Translations under genes and position numbers: made by a program
In this document: positions 1-12,085 of the stretch, piece after piece
How the letters are laid out: each line of letters begins with the position of its first letter
How positions within the stretch are numbered: position 1 is the stretch's first letter
Assembly: GCA_026419785.1 (NCBI GenBank)
Contig: JAODTK010005782.1
Span: forward strand, 62,001-126,000
Source of the DNA: Sclerodactyla briareus
Lineage: Eukaryota; Echinodermata; Holothuroidea; Dendrochirotida; Sclerodactylidae
DNA length: 64,000 nt
Direction: 5' to 3'
Notes under the pieces: generated by a model
The model's database searches: none
Seen by the model: only the letters and a program-made list of their open reading frames with translations
Told to the model about the DNA's origin: nothing

Positions 1-745
1 GTGAATACATCCTGGCTTAGGGGCACATCAGTGGGCCACTGTCCCTTGAAAATGCCAACATGAGATTAGGGCAGATAGTGGGGCACACCCAGAATGGGGA
101 GGGCGGAGCACATAAGTGGGCACTCCAAAATAGGGTGCCGGCATGCGTGTGGGTACTTCTCAAACGAATATGTGCCCGTTGGGTTGTGGCCCAAATTTCC
201 AGGATAGGGTCATAGGCATGGGTGGCAAAATCTCGCAGGTACATCTGAGTTGGCGCCACTGATTGGGCCTATATTTTGGAATTGACGTGAACCTTACGGC
301 ACATCTAGGATGTGGAGATGGAGCACATAGTGGGTAACTAGGTGCACCTGAGAGATAGTGGCACAAGATTAGGCACATATAGGATGAGAATTCAAGGCAT
401 GGGGCACATGTGTGGAAAAAATGAATTGAGGTACTGGTACTCCAAGTTTGCTCAGCTTGGAATGTGTGGGATAATTGGCACATCTCACGAGGCGGATATA
501 TGATTGGACACAACCCAGGATCGGGCAGATTAGTGGGATGCATCCTGGAAAGAGGCCCGCACATGGGTTGCAACCATCGATGCTTGACACTCAGTGGACC
601 ATCCAAGATGGTGGCAATCCAAGTTGGCACATTCATCGATGGTGGCTCATGATTGGGCACACCTTCAATGGTTTGCACATAGTGGGCACAAATTTGGGAG
701 GTTCCTCCCGAGGGAAGACATGAGTGAGCATATATACCAGGTGGT
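1..745. repeat. Degenerate minisatellite of 'gggcacat/agtgggcaca' units
   Basis: The stretch is built from imperfect units of roughly 25-35 bases that recycle the words gggcacat, agtgggcaca, gattgggcaca and ccaggatgggcagat. It begins at or before the left window edge and fades out near 745. Open frames on both strands here are translations of the repeat (Cys/Pro/His-rich) and resemble no protein family. Unit borders are too ragged to count copies exactly. Confidence 0.75.
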
Positions 746-1330
746 TAGGGGCAGATGAGAAGGCACATCTTTATAGGATGGGGTATATAATTCCCAATCC
801 TAATATCCCCCAAAATAGTGAAAAATCTCCAATCTTTAAGCGAGAATGACATGTTTTCCCCACAAAGTCTAAATAGGCAATTATGGCCAAGAAAACCTAT
901 GTTTTGTGCCTCTTTGTTGTTGTTGTTCAAATTCGAAAACCATTCAGTCTTACTAAGCTACGTGCCCTACACTTGATTGCACACTTCTATTACCCCCACC
1001 CCTCCCCCTCACTAGTGGGATCCAGAGCGAGTTTTTACAGAGTTACCCCAACCCAATGACACCTTTTGATGTGATGAATCAGTGCTGGATCACCTCACTC
1101 ATATATACCCCACCAAATAGATTCCTCAATACTTTTTAACCACCTCAAATGGTTACGATGCACACATTGCTATAGCATCGATATAGGGCGAATTTGCTAC
1201 CAATGAGATAAAAAGTTGGGGCAACCTCTTACTTCCAAATATAAACCTCGAAAATTTGACAACAATTTCAGGGAGGGCGTTGGAACCAGAACAGCTGTTG
1301 ACAGGTATACCTCCTTCATTCCGTGAGATG

Positions 1331-1928
1331 AAATGGACAACTGCCAGGATGAATTATAAGAGACTAATATATCAGCTGGAGACAAACTGAATGTGGTCAT
1401 CGCAAACCCGAAGTTCATACGACTTCTGTCCTTGAAGTTTGTGGCATGTTTATTTGGCGCAAGATCGGAAACATCTCTCCTGCAATAATGATGATGTCGT
1501 ACTTGCACAACCCTGCAAACACTCTTTGTTTGCTATTGAAATTCACACATTATTTTCACTTCGAAAAGCATTAAATCTATGCAATGGGAGAAGATTGCTG
1601 GAGTGGGTTGGTAAGTGTGAGGGGTTACTTTGGGTGAATAAAAAGAAAACAGAACTTCTGCTAAATGTTGACTTTTCAAAACCCAAAAAAAAAATGAAAC
1701 AATGAAATCATGACATAACTTCCCTGGTTGTCCAAGGTGTGCGTCATGCGTTATTGCCAATTGGGATTCTCCCCCATTTTTCTGCATAATGGACCCAACT
1801 TTGAAGACCAATAACTTCACATAGGAAGTTAGGAACATTGTATTGAAATGGGGTTTGGACCTATAGATGGAGTTTTCCGTTATCCCGATATAACCTCTGT
1901 TGTAGCCACGCATGCGTTGCCTTTGATG
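1331..1928 (-). mobile_element. MITE, family A (TTAAAGGACAACTG-type ends)
   Basis: This is a non-autonomous DNA element without a coding region. It shares order and wording with the copies at 7,226-7,742, 12,215-12,650 and 16,620-16,855, including 'cttgcacaaccctgcaaac', 'ttgtttgctattgaaattca' and 'gcaataatgatgatgtcg'. One edge is ggacaactgccagg and the other, degraded edge matches the end of the 7.2 kb copy. It lies reversed relative to that copy. Assignment to a TTAA-targeting superfamily is inferred from better copies. Confidence 0.6.
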
Positions 1929-2149
1929 GATATTAGCCGTAACATCCTACATTGTTCTTGTGGTGGTTTTTTCCCCTCCATATAACCAGACCAGGAGATC
2001 CTGTGAGCAGGGTCGTTGCTGTGGTGAAGAAGCTCTGTGACCTCCACTCAGACACCTCAACCAAACTACTGAGATACCTCTACAGGAGAAGACTAGGAAA
2101 GGTTGTGACAAAGTTTCTGTCTGCCTAATCAGCCTATGATGCACATGAG

Positions 2150-2522
2150 ATAAGAGTAGCTTAGTCAGTAGAGCTTAGGACTTGTGATCGAAAGCTTCCG
2201 AGTTGGAACCGGTTGGTTGGCCTCCCGGTGCGTGTCTTGGGCAAGACGTTTATCTCCATTGCCTCATCCTCCCCAGGCCGTTATTGGGAACCTCAGAGGT
2301 TACTGAAGCACGAGAGGCAATGATTACGGCGCCATGTGATGAAAGTACCCGTGGAACTTGTTGTGGGGGCAACCATGGCGGTGGCCAGGAGGTATAGCCC
2401 AGGAGTGCAACATGGCGCGGGCCGAGCACGGCATTGACCAGGGGGTAATCAGCATTCAGGCTTTGAAACCGTATGACGTGTATAGCGATATATAAGGACG
2501 GTCATAGTAATTATTGTTATAT
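2150..2522 (+). mobile_element. tRNA-derived SINE
   Basis: The head has pol III promoter-like boxes: tagcttagtcagtagag (A-box position) and a degenerate B box near gagttggaacc. A body follows containing tcttgggcaagacgtttatc, and the 3' end reads cgatatataagg then a gtaattattgttat tail. The same head-body-tail order recurs at 18,078-18,450. The tRNA head no longer folds as a working tRNA, so it is called a SINE rather than a tRNA gene. Confidence 0.75.
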
Positions 2523-2763
2523 CAAACAGTCACCAACATGGACGGGATTAGCCTTATTTTTCTAGTGCGAGGGGGCTTTGGTAGTGTAGTGGGAATGATC
2601 GGTCCTTTCCAATGGGTGAAATTGAAAGGCATTTTCAAAATTTCTCATCCCCTCAGAATAGAGGTGGGGGATGGGCCTCAACACTGTACTTGCTTTCTTG
2701 TTCACCCCCCCCCCCCCCCGGTCATGACTGTGATTGCTTGTAACTGGCAGTGAGCTACCGGCT

Positions 2764-3368
2764 TTAAGCTGTGTTTCCATAAAGCAGGCAGGTAGGCCGG
2801 CACTGCGGGTAACCCGTTCATGCACGCGTCGGCAGGTGCTGTGTTTTAACACGATCAGGAACCCCTTCCCAGTTGCAGGTGTAGATTGCGATATATACGT
2901 ACTGTGTATTGATATTATTATTATTTATCAACCACAGGACGCATACTAGTGTTTAAACCTAAACACCGGTGTTCATGTTCCAAGAACCATCGTTCTAAAT
3001 GTCAAACGATAGCGCCTGAAAATATTAAAAACTTCACAATTTACAGGTTCTGGAGATTTATTTAGCATATACTTGACACGACAGTGGTTTAAACATGCAA
3101 ATATGTTTTCAAATGGGTGTCTGGACCATTGAAAATAGAGAAAATTGTTTATGATAGCATCACGAGTTGAACTTTTATGAGTGTTGTTTGGAACTTGAAT
3201 TGAACACAAGATTGTTCTCTTCCCCTTCACTATTGGTACTACAGCCAGTAAGATTCCATGAAATCGATGGTGAAATACCACGCCGTGCACGCGGTCGGGC
3301 GGGTAAAATTGCTACATGATCGATTCGATAAACGCCCGCCCGCCCGTTTGCATGGAAATGCTGCTTTA
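2764..3368 (+). mobile_element. MITE, family C (TTAA-flanked, tttccatgcacgcgggcgg ends)
   Basis: The left edge reads TTAA-gctgtgtttccat. The right edge, cgcccgtttgcatggaaatgctgctttat, is close to its reverse complement. The interior matches 20,511-21,062 over long stretches (tattattattatttatcaa, taaacctaaacaccggtgt, aaaatagagagaa). There is no open frame of note. TTAA at the left border suggests a piggyBac- or Kolobok-type target preference; this is inference, since no transposase is present. Confidence 0.65.
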
Positions 3369-3439
3369 TGCAGAATCCAGCATTTATCCAGGGTGTATAA
3401 GTTCAGGTCTCAGTAGTTTATGTTATACTACCCAATTAT

Positions 3440-3640
3440 TAGGGAAAAGTTAAGACAAAATTTCTTAACCGTTTCTTCAATTGGATAATATGACATCATC
3501 AAATGTTGCCAATTTTCAAAATTGCCAACTCAGCCGTGATAAGTAACAATTCTTTAGAAATGGTACTGGCATGTATTTTCAATGCAAATCATATGACATT
3601 TAAATATTTTCGGCTGGACGCGCCCTCTACGGATAAAGTG
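3440..3640 (-). mobile_element. MITE fragment, family B
   Basis: The fragment shares 'attggataatatgacatcat', 'gttgccaattttcaaaattg' and 'catttaaatattttcggctggac' with the longer family B copy at 24,018-24,450. Only one end and the central palindrome arm can be traced. Confidence 0.45.
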
Positions 3641-3905
3641 CCTTACCCTACACTGCAACCTGATTCGTCTTGGTTGCATTGAATCCACTCTTGGTTATAC
3701 GCTAGAACCCGATGCTACTTGTGAGGATGAGGAGTCACAACATGAAGGCCAGCCATATTTGAGATGCACATATGGTGCCATTTCCTTCTGATATTTATTT
3801 TGGTAGGCATTTCATGGAACGGGGGTGCGATGACTAATCTGATTGGTTGCCACCCTCAACAGTTTTCGCACCCTCATTTCCGCCATCTGCTCTTTTTTTT
3901 TACAG

Positions 3906-3971
3906 AAGATCCTCAGAATAGATGAGTACAAGAAGTTCTTCCCACTCTTTGAGAGGGTTGCTAAGAGCTGA
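3906..3971 (+). CDS. Terminal coding exon of an unidentified plus-strand gene
   Basis: A strong acceptor (ctctttttttttacag, ending 3,905) is followed by 22 codons that stay open to a TGA at 3,969-3,971. The peptide KILRIDEYKKFFPLFERVAK plus Ser is charged and aromatic, as in a folded domain end. I do not recognise the family. Upstream exons were not found between 1 and 3,900 and probably lie to the left of the window or behind repeats. The gene would converge on the minus-strand USP8-like gene, and the DNA to the right would then be its 3' UTR. The acceptor with a clean open frame is seen; that the gene is real is inferred. Confidence 0.5.
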   Translation, partial: KILRIDEYKKFFPLFERVAKS

Positions 3972-6539
3972 TGGTGAGTTTAGGTGAGATAAGAACAAAT
4001 TGTAAGCCATTCCTGTACTTTGAATTTCTTCCTGATCAGAATACGGAATCAGATGATGGTTCAATGATTATCAACCGCTGTTTAGTGGCAGAACAACAAA
4101 GTCCTCCTTTTTGTGACCTTTATAGGGCAGAAAAGGAATCACGGTATTTTATTTCATGACCCCAGCAGCAGGGGGCAGATGTCCTAAAAAATGGATGCAT
4201 TTCCATGCCATGGCAGTACAGGATTGAGGGAGAACCACAGAATGGTTGCCTCATTGATTTTCTTGCTTGCAAATTTTTTGGTCCCATCCCAAGAAACATT
4301 TTTCCTGTGCATTGTAGTACAAGTCAGGCCTTCCATGTGAGCATTTTAAGTTCAATCCAGGTTGTCTGCATCTCCCGCTACATAGTGAGAGGAAACTGCA
4401 TGGTTTGCTGTCTTTTTGGTTCCCCCTGTGGCAGTGGGTGATTGTTGAAAGTACCCTGAATGTGAAATCTGCAAAATGCCTTCCTTCCTCCTACAGATGA
4501 GTGTTAGATACCATCATACTTGGTCAGTGATAGCATGGACCAGAGTTTCAACATCAGAGATTTAAGGTCATTAAAGGCCATATTGAGCTAATATGTGATT
4601 GCAAAAATCTGCAAAATGCTCCCTCCATCCTACATAACATGCTCGGTCAGTGTTATTATGGACTAGTAGTACCTTACAGGTAGTTCTGGATTTTGAGGTA
4701 AAAAGGATTATATGGGGCATTATCTCACTATTATTTAGAAAAAAAAAATCTGAAATCCTCTGACGACAGATTAGGTTGGATTTCTATGATAATTCTAATG
4801 ATAATGTAGTCTTATCAAGGCGCTTTGCCACATTATTCCTCTGCTCATTGGTACCAAAAAAAAAACCCCCACACATCAATCCCGATAGTATGTGGGCTGC
4901 TGTACGCACTGATTGTACTAGGGCCTCTCACAGGGCGCGCATTTTGCACCTGGGTGGAAAGAAGCATATTTTAGCTTGACCATGGAAAGTTGTTAGAAAT
5001 GAGTGACACCTGATTACTGTTAACTGTACTTTAATGCACAAGTGATACTCACCTTTTATTACTTACAATTGTCATTAACACACCTACTAGCCGCTGGGAT
5101 CATGGCATATATATTCTTTCAGCTAGGTGATCGTCACTACTGTCATTCCGTTCATGCCAGCATTCACGTAAAGGTTGCAAGTAGGGATCTGAAGTGCTAC
5201 AGCACCATTAGTGCTCTGGTTGACCACATTAGAAGAATCAGAACTTCAGACCAAATAAACTATCATGGTGCAATTTAGAAAATAATAGAGTCGTTGCTAC
5301 TGCTTTTAAAATGTTAGTTGAGTGCCAGAGGCCCTTCCCAATGCTAAGTGTTTAGCAGTACGAAAATGAGTGATTTGCCTAGTCTAAAACGCTGTACCTA
5401 CTCTGAAAATGCCACAAAATAAAAGATGGGCCAGAACCAAATTCCTGGAGAAGTTTAGCCTCTAAGGGTGCGGACGATTAAGGGCCGTTCCTAAAATAGA
5501 TGGGGCTATCGATCTTTGGTGTATTAGGAAAAAATTAATAATTTTGTGGAATATTCGTTATGGCTACCTGGCTTTTGTTGGAAATCTGCGAACTGACCAC
5601 CATTTTCTCCAGAATAGAAAAGATTTGAGTGTGGTAATTTTGACTGGAGTTCTTCTTGTAGATGAGATATCGAATGGTGCCATTTATTTTCAATATCATT
5701 GATGCTTATTTTTTCCCCAATATACCAAAGGCTGAATGGAGCTTTAATTATTCAGTCACAGATTGCACCCAGGCTTCCAGCCAATGTCTCAGTAAATGCA
5801 TTATAATCAGTCTCATTGGCAGTTTACACAGGCACCATCCTTACCTTATAATAGAGACTCTTAAAATACATAGGGTGCATTTTAGTCAACTGTTAGTGTT
5901 AAATAATTACGTCATTAGCCCTCAATGAAGTAGCTCTGCTTGGCTGACACGTCATGTGACACCATTACCTCATCTGAACAAAGCTAACAGTTCCAAGAGA
6001 CTGATAGAATAGGCCATGTCCACTGCTAGCACTGATTTTGTATACAAAATTACGTTGTCCTTGACAACACAGCTGATTTCTGATCATGTAACCCTTTTAT
6101 CTATTACTAAAAGTCGACAAAAACGCACTCTTAGTTACTAGTATGTTTTCCCAGGGCATGCAGGACTAGCAGTCCAAGGATCAGATTGTTTAGGTCCTGT
6201 TATTTATCTCAAGTCACCAGGAGCTCATTGAGAAATGTGTCTTTACCTATTTCTGTTTTTCAGAGGTAAGCAGTCTTAATCTTCCTGATACCATCCGTTA
6301 AGGCCCTGAAGCTGCTTCAGCCATGACCTAATGAAGTTGTATCCTCAGATAAGGATACAACCCGAGTCCCCTAGTTTTTTTTTAACATCTGTTGGTACAT
6401 CTTGGTGGCTGACGTTACCTTATCAGCATTTGTATTAGTGCAGACATCACTAGTGTACCAGTTTCAGAATCCAGAAAGGCAGTATTCCATCTGTGTACAA
6501 ACTAACTACTGTGCTCGTAGCTTCTGAATGTGTGTAACA
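3972..6539 (+). other. No gene seen; possible 3' UTR and intergenic DNA
   Basis: About 2.6 kb without a recognisable coding segment. If the exon ending at 3,971 is real, the first part is its 3' UTR; AATAAA-like words occur near 5,256 and 5,418 but none is compelling. Short open frames here (for example 5,662-5,928) match nothing I know. A few acceptor-like cctacag words occur (near 4,494) without a coding continuation. Confidence 0.4.
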
Positions 6540-6930
6540 ATCTGCCTCCACTAGGGATGATTCCGGAACCACTAGGGAGACCCCGACCAGCGGGCAGTGC
6601 CACGACCGTCCCGGCATGAGCCCGAATTGAGCCTGACACAGCACAGCGTCACTACGGACACTCCGGCCCGCGGCGGACTACCACGGACCTCCCCAGGATG
6701 ACCTACGGACTGCCCTGGACCCTACTAATAGTCTAGGGGTCCTCCAGGATCACCTCGAACCGTCCCAGAGCACCCCGTGAATTTCAAACAGAATTCCCAG
6801 GGCGATGTCCCAGATTACAGCTACCCAGGGCTGCGCTGGATGATCCAGGACCATCCAGATTGTCCCTGAACCCTCAACAAGGATTTCTCTCGGGATCACT
6901 CCGGCTGGCTGGGGGTTCCGAGAACTTGGT
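6540..6930. repeat. GC-rich degenerate minisatellite
   Basis: The composition shifts abruptly to GC-rich, with loosely repeated words: ccaggatgacc, ccaggatcacc, ggacctcc, ggaccctac, gaccatcc, gatcactcc. Units are roughly 25-35 bases and badly worn. Frames on the minus strand are open but low-complexity (Trp/Gly/Pro-rich) and look like translations of the repeat. Confidence 0.5.
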
Positions 6931-7225
6931 GTGACTGTGGCTTTAGCATTCGGCAACACAGGACCAGCTATTTCAAATGTTTTGTGTGATATGCCAATAG
7001 TGTTCCCTGCCTGATTATGTATAAGGGGGATGTGTACTGCCTTTCAGCTTGTTCAACCAGACTTCAAGAATGGTGGTCCCTATGTATGTATGTGTGATGC
7101 TCCAAGCAATGGGCATAGTGCCCGAATTAGTGCTGTGGGATATCATTTGACTTGATTGGCGCGGCACCTAATTCAGTACTGGGTCTGGTCAAATCGTTGG
7201 ATGTGGGAACGAATTATCTTAATAT

Positions 7226-7742
7226 TAAAGGACAACTGTAAGGCTTGGAATTCAACAGAGGTTATATCATGGAGAATTGATAATAGGTATCTATAGTTCC
7301 AACTCATTTCAATACGATGTTCCTATTGGCCGCAAAGTTGTCTTCATTATGATGTCACACTTGCACAACCCAGGAAGTTATTTCATGTATTTCATTGTTA
7401 ATTTTGTTGGATACGTCCACAATGAGCAGAAGTGGTTGTCTTGTGCTCTCACCATCCACCAAAATAACCATCAACACCGACCAACCCACTACCGCGATCC
7501 TCTCCCGGACCTAACTGCTTTTCGAAGTGGAAATATTGTGCCAATTTCAATAGAAAACAAAGATTGTTTGCAGGGTTGTGCGAGTATGACAACATTCATT
7601 ATTGCATGATGGGATGCTTTTCGAACTTGCGCAATACATATACACAAACTTCAAAGGGCTGTCGTATGAACTTTAAGTTTGGACTGCCGCATTCATTTTT
7701 CTCCAGCCTCTCTATAATTCATCCTGCAGTTGTCTTTTAATC
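7226..7742 (+). mobile_element. MITE, family A (best-preserved ends)
   Basis: Left end TTAAAGGACAACTGTAAGG and right end cctgcagttgtcttttaa are near-perfect inverted repeats, and TTAA sits at both edges. It contains the family words ttgcacaacccagg, aatttcaatagaaaacaaag and attgcatgatggga. The open frame from 7,277 to 7,609 lies wholly inside and is not conserved in the other copies, so it is not called as a gene. TIR plus TTAA suggests a piggyBac/Kolobok-like non-autonomous element. Confidence 0.7.
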
Positions 7743-9689
7743 ATAAGAGTGGACTGCTGCCTCGTTTCTGATAATGAAAATTAACCTGATGTGTTCATGT
7801 AGTTAATAGTGGGTTTGGAAGAGACCGAGGATTGTACGCAGTTGATGCTAACATTGCGCCCTTGATCGCAACAAAAAATAAGAAGATGGACGGTAGTATT
7901 ACTGAGATCATTTTCATACCGTAGTGTTGTTTATTCCTTGATGAAGTCCGGGGGATAATGTCTATGCAGCCATGTCAGTATATATTTACCTAGATGGCCA
8001 CCCTCCGGCATCCTCTCCAATGAGGCTCTTGAAATAACTTTTCTGAGTTATCTCTTGAAAGTGTTCAGCATTTAACTGTCTCTTCTGGCATTTCTTCATG
8101 TTTGTGTGTATGTATATGTGTAACACCTCAAATCAAGCTGAACTTAGGTGCATAGCTTACTTATTGAGAGTACAATGACTCATCTTGGGATTAGATCAGG
8201 GGTATTTTGAGGTAGAATTGGTATATGTTGGCCAGATTATGCTTGTAAACATGGATCACTCTACCCACCTGACTGATGAAACTCATACAATTGTGTTAGT
8301 CTTAGTACATGAACCCTATTGTTTTGAAACCTTATGAAGATGCGGAGTACAAATTTGGTGTGTAGCCTGCTCAAAAGAGAGAAGTACAACAGTTATCATT
8401 TTCTATGTATTATTCCTTCCCCTTTACTGCACAGAGGAATATATGCAATATGAACAGTATGTTGTATGGGGGGTATGTTTGTGTGAGCCTGCTTGTGCAC
8501 ATGATACCCTGTTTTGGTTTGAGTTGACAAGCTCAGCCTTGTCTCACTAGATTTATTTTCTGTGCCTTCCTGAAATAATATTCTGCATAGTCTGGGACGT
8601 GCCTAATTTCTGCAACAGCAAAGTCGGGTAATGTGAGTATGTTGACTATGACGTGGTGTAGCAAACGTAGCTAGTTCGTTCCTCGAGCTGGAATACTTCC
8701 AATGAACACTAACTTCTTTCATATTTATCTTTCAAATATTTAGATCTCTCATATTATAAGTTTGTCCGTTGCATCCACTTTTGGTAGTGTTCTGGTCATT
8801 GTACTAATAAACCAATTCCACACTGATCCCTTTTTGTCTCCCCTGAACGGAGATTAGGAAGAGGCTCAGCGATCACAGTGTAAGTGTTGAGTGTATAACC
8901 GTTGCCTTTTAGCAGGATTTCCTTCTCTTGAACAGTAAAATGAAAATGTGTTCAGGGTTGGGTGAAGATCTGATTACTTACCTATTCAGCTCATTTTCAC
9001 TGGGGGCGGTGCCTTGTATTTTTTTTAGTTTGATAGCAAGAATTGATTTGATTTCACTATAGCATATGCTAATAGGCAAGTAGTCCAATTCGCATGATTA
9101 TAATAAGTTGTGAATTTCACGAAACTTTTTTACATAAAATCTGGCTCAATAGAAGTAAAATATTCAAGTTCCTTGCATTTCCATTGAACCGAGATATTTA
9201 AGGTTGGAAAAATGTATAATTTGCATAATTTATCTTTCTGCTCAAACTTAATGTAACATGGTCGACAGCCTCAACTTATTGCACAAGTGATGAATATACC
9301 CTTTAACCGTTTGGTCGTACCCCAAAGCCCACAGTGGTCTTGCAAATTTCTTTAGCTTGATTGGGCTGTCCACCATCCAGCCTTCCCTTAATCAAACATG
9401 GCAAAAAGGGATCTGGAAATCTACCAGAATGGCCGTCTCTCCCCGTTTACTCCATACCATTCCATCAGCCAGTGCCAAGTTAAAAGAATATTCAAGATTC
9501 CTCCAGATACAACCCACTATTTGCTTATGAATTACTATGAGAGGCAGTTTCTGGAAAGATGAATTGGAGCACCAATGGACCAAGACGAATGTATAAATGT
9601 GATAAATGTTCAAGATCATGAGGCCATGAGGGCAGTTTCAAACAATGGCCTAGTGTGCCCTCAATCTTCATATGGCCAGATGTCTTAGC
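7743..9689. other. No gene or clear repeat seen
   Basis: AT-rich DNA with stop codons in all frames. I see no splice-site-plus-coding combination and no repeat structure beyond short T runs. A polyadenylation-like aataaa lies near 8,808 without an associated exon. Confidence 0.4.
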
Positions 9690-10260
9690 AGTCAATAAAC
9701 ATTCCACATGATGGGCCCCAGGTCCCGCACTGGGCCTTGAATTTGTGGCACCCTGAAGGTATGGCTATTATGACCGATCATCAGCACTGTACAACAGAAA
9801 GAGCTTGCAGTAGGTGATGCATTTCAAGTAATTTGTGTGAGATTTCATGAAATGGGCCCTCGGGGGCCCAAAAATTCCTGAACACTTCAGAAGTACGGCT
9901 GTTTGACCATAATTATGACCGAAGGTCAGCACTGTGCACCAAAAACGTAAGAGGAAAAGCATTTGCATATCTCCACATTATGGGCCCACCTGCGCCTTGT
10001 GGTCCTAAATCCTTGCGCACCCTGAAGGTACCGCTATTAGACTATCATAAGACCAATTTTTTGTATTTCATAAAATGGGCCTCCAAGCCCAAAATTCCTG
10101 GACACCCCAACCACTTGAGGTCATGGGAGGAGATGTATGTCAAGTACCATTGTGTGATGTCATGAAATGGGTCCAAATAATCATCAGCACTGTGCACCAA
10201 AATTTGTAGGAGATACATTTGAAATTTACACATAATGGCCTCTTATAAACCTCTGACCTT
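9690..10260. repeat. Tandem repeat of ~150-200 bases ('caccctgaaggt / cagcactgtgcacc')
   Basis: Three or more worn copies carry the same ordered words: caccctgaaggta, ctattatgacc, tcagcactgtgcaccaaaa, ttcatgaaatggg, ccaaaattcctg. For example, cagcactgt recurs near 9,783, 9,928 and 10,186, and caccctgaaggta near 9,750 and 10,019. The words gaaatgggcc/ttcataaaatgggcc mark a second shared block. Confidence 0.65.
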
Positions 10261-10380
10261 CCTGATGGTGTGACTGGTTAGTGCCATTATAGGGAAAAAA
10301 GGCACTCGGGAGCTGGCGAACCTATAGCCACCGCTATGTCTCTGTTATCTGCCATAGGTGCATACCAAGAGATTTGTCTT

Positions 10381-10398
10381 GGGGGGGGGGGGGGGGGG
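10381..10398 (+). repeat. Poly-G tract (18 G)
   Basis: An uninterrupted run of 18 G. Similar runs occur at 20,919-20,942 (24 G) and 32,103-32,120 (18 G). Such runs are prone to length error in sequencing. Confidence 0.9.
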
Positions 10399-10609
10399 TT
10401 GAGGTCGGAACCCAAGGGAATGCGCCCTCACCTCCCTATTGGCCACTTAAGGACACTTATGCTGCTGCAAAATTTGCTAAACAACAGCTGTAAAACCTAC
10501 TGGACTGCAAAATCGATTGACCACTTGGGTAATGGGGGGAGTTTCTGACCCCCAAAATCTAGATCCACTATGAATGCTTTGGTATTCGCAACACAGATTA
10601 GGCAGAGCA

Positions 10610-10713
10610 AGACTCGGTGGGTCGAGAATCCACTTGAAAACCAATTTGATCAGACTATCCTGGACTCGGTGGGTCGAGAATCCACTTGAAAACCAATTTG
10701 ATCAGACTATCCC
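10610..10713. repeat. Two perfect tandem copies of a ~52-base unit
   Basis: gactcggtgggtcgagaatc followed by cacttgaaaaccaatttgat is repeated back to back with almost no difference. That makes it a recent duplication, or one read twice in assembly. It carries the gactcggtggg word related to the GACTCGG clusters elsewhere. Confidence 0.85.
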
Positions 10714-11589
10714 TGGAGTCCAGGGTAGGGAGAATCAAAGATTATAATACCTCGGATCCAAATAACAAACAACAAACACATTTACTGCTTTCTTCTGATC
10801 AACTTTACATTACCCATTGCCCGTTTCATAACTTTTCACCGTTAGAACACTGATTCAGGTTAAGTTATCAATGTAACTGATTAACCATCACTGTCACTGG
10901 TAGAGTGCCCTTTGAGGTTTTATTCTCACCCTATAGAGAGGTGGGCATATCTACATTACCAGAACACAGGGATGGTGGCTGATCAAGGGAGCCAATCACA
11001 GGAATGTGGTCTATTAATGTTGGGAGGTTCCCCATGAAAGTGGGGGACCCCCATGGCTATGCCCTCGGTGACCAGGTACACCTTCACCAAAATATCAGCC
11101 TCTCGGGATCTCCAGGTTAATATGTGCCGGTTTCTGGGGATCGAAGTTGTACTGTGAATTTATCAGGAAAGGCGATATAACTGACTTTTGATATCATCAC
11201 CCCTGCGATTCACTGGAAACAAATTCCAGTTCGGTTGTGTTGATATTCGTGAACATGCAATACTTTCCCTGCTGCAGTTGGCTGTACGAGTTCTGAGGGC
11301 TCCATCTACATATAAATGAACATTTAAGTTCTTGATAACATACATAATTTACAGCTAAAATGGAGTCGCTCCAATGTACATATTGCAACAAAATCTGAAT
11401 AAGGGCAGAAGATATATATATATTTACATGAATGAAAAATAACAGAAAGCTGCCGATTTGGAAACAGATTTCCCAGCCAGATCATAAATATTTAGAGAGA
11501 CCAGCATTCACTTCTCAGATATCGGGGATGTCATTTCATGCTGATTCCATAGTGGGGCTTCAATGAAATTCTCACAGAGGTGAAAAACG
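10714..11589. other. No gene seen
   Basis: Mixed-composition DNA with no coding or repeat signal I can support. Two overlapping short minus-strand frames at 11,163-11,391 resemble nothing known. Confidence 0.35.
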
Positions 11590-12085
11590 CCAACACTGGA
11601 TAGACATGCTAACCACATCTATCAATGCGGCATCAATTTTGCATCACCACAAATAGACAAGCTATTCACTCACTGGGGCATTGATTTTGCATCACCACAA
11701 ATAGACAAGCTAACCACATCTATCAATGCAGCATTGATTCTGCATCACCACAAATAGACCAGCTAACTACATCTATTAATGCGGCATTGATTCTGCATCA
11801 CCACAAATAGACGAGCTAACCACATCTATCATGCGGCATTGTTTCTGCTTCATCACAAATAGACAAGCTAACCACATCTATCAATGCAGCATTGATTCTG
11901 CATCACCACAAATAGACAAGCTAACCACATCTATCAATGCAGCATTGATTCTGCATCACCACAAATAGACAAGCTTACCACATCTATCAACGCAGCTTGA
12001 TTCTGCATCACCCCAAATAGATTACAACCACATCCATCAATGAAGCATTGATTCTGCATCACAAATACATTCTGCATTTCAAGGC
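11590..12085. repeat. Satellite of ~55-base units ('accacatctatcaatgc')
   Basis: About eight head-to-tail copies of a unit reading accacatctatcaatgcagc, then attgattctgcatcaccac, then aaatagacaagctaac. Copies in the middle (about 11,870-11,990) are almost identical and the outer ones are worn, the usual pattern of a locally homogenised tandem array. There are no unique spacers between units, so it is not CRISPR-like. Confidence 0.9.

Noticed and set aside
160-678. Cys/Pro-rich open frames at the left end, up to 172 residues
   Set aside because: They are by-products of the gggcacat minisatellite; both strands are open and neither has family features.
6450-6959. GC-rich exon candidate on the minus strand
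   Set aside because: No splice sites, and residues follow the worn minisatellite; USP8 has no such segment and the place is outside the gene.
11590-12085. CRISPR-like direct repeats
   Set aside because: Units are head-to-tail without unique spacers, and the window is clearly eukaryotic.
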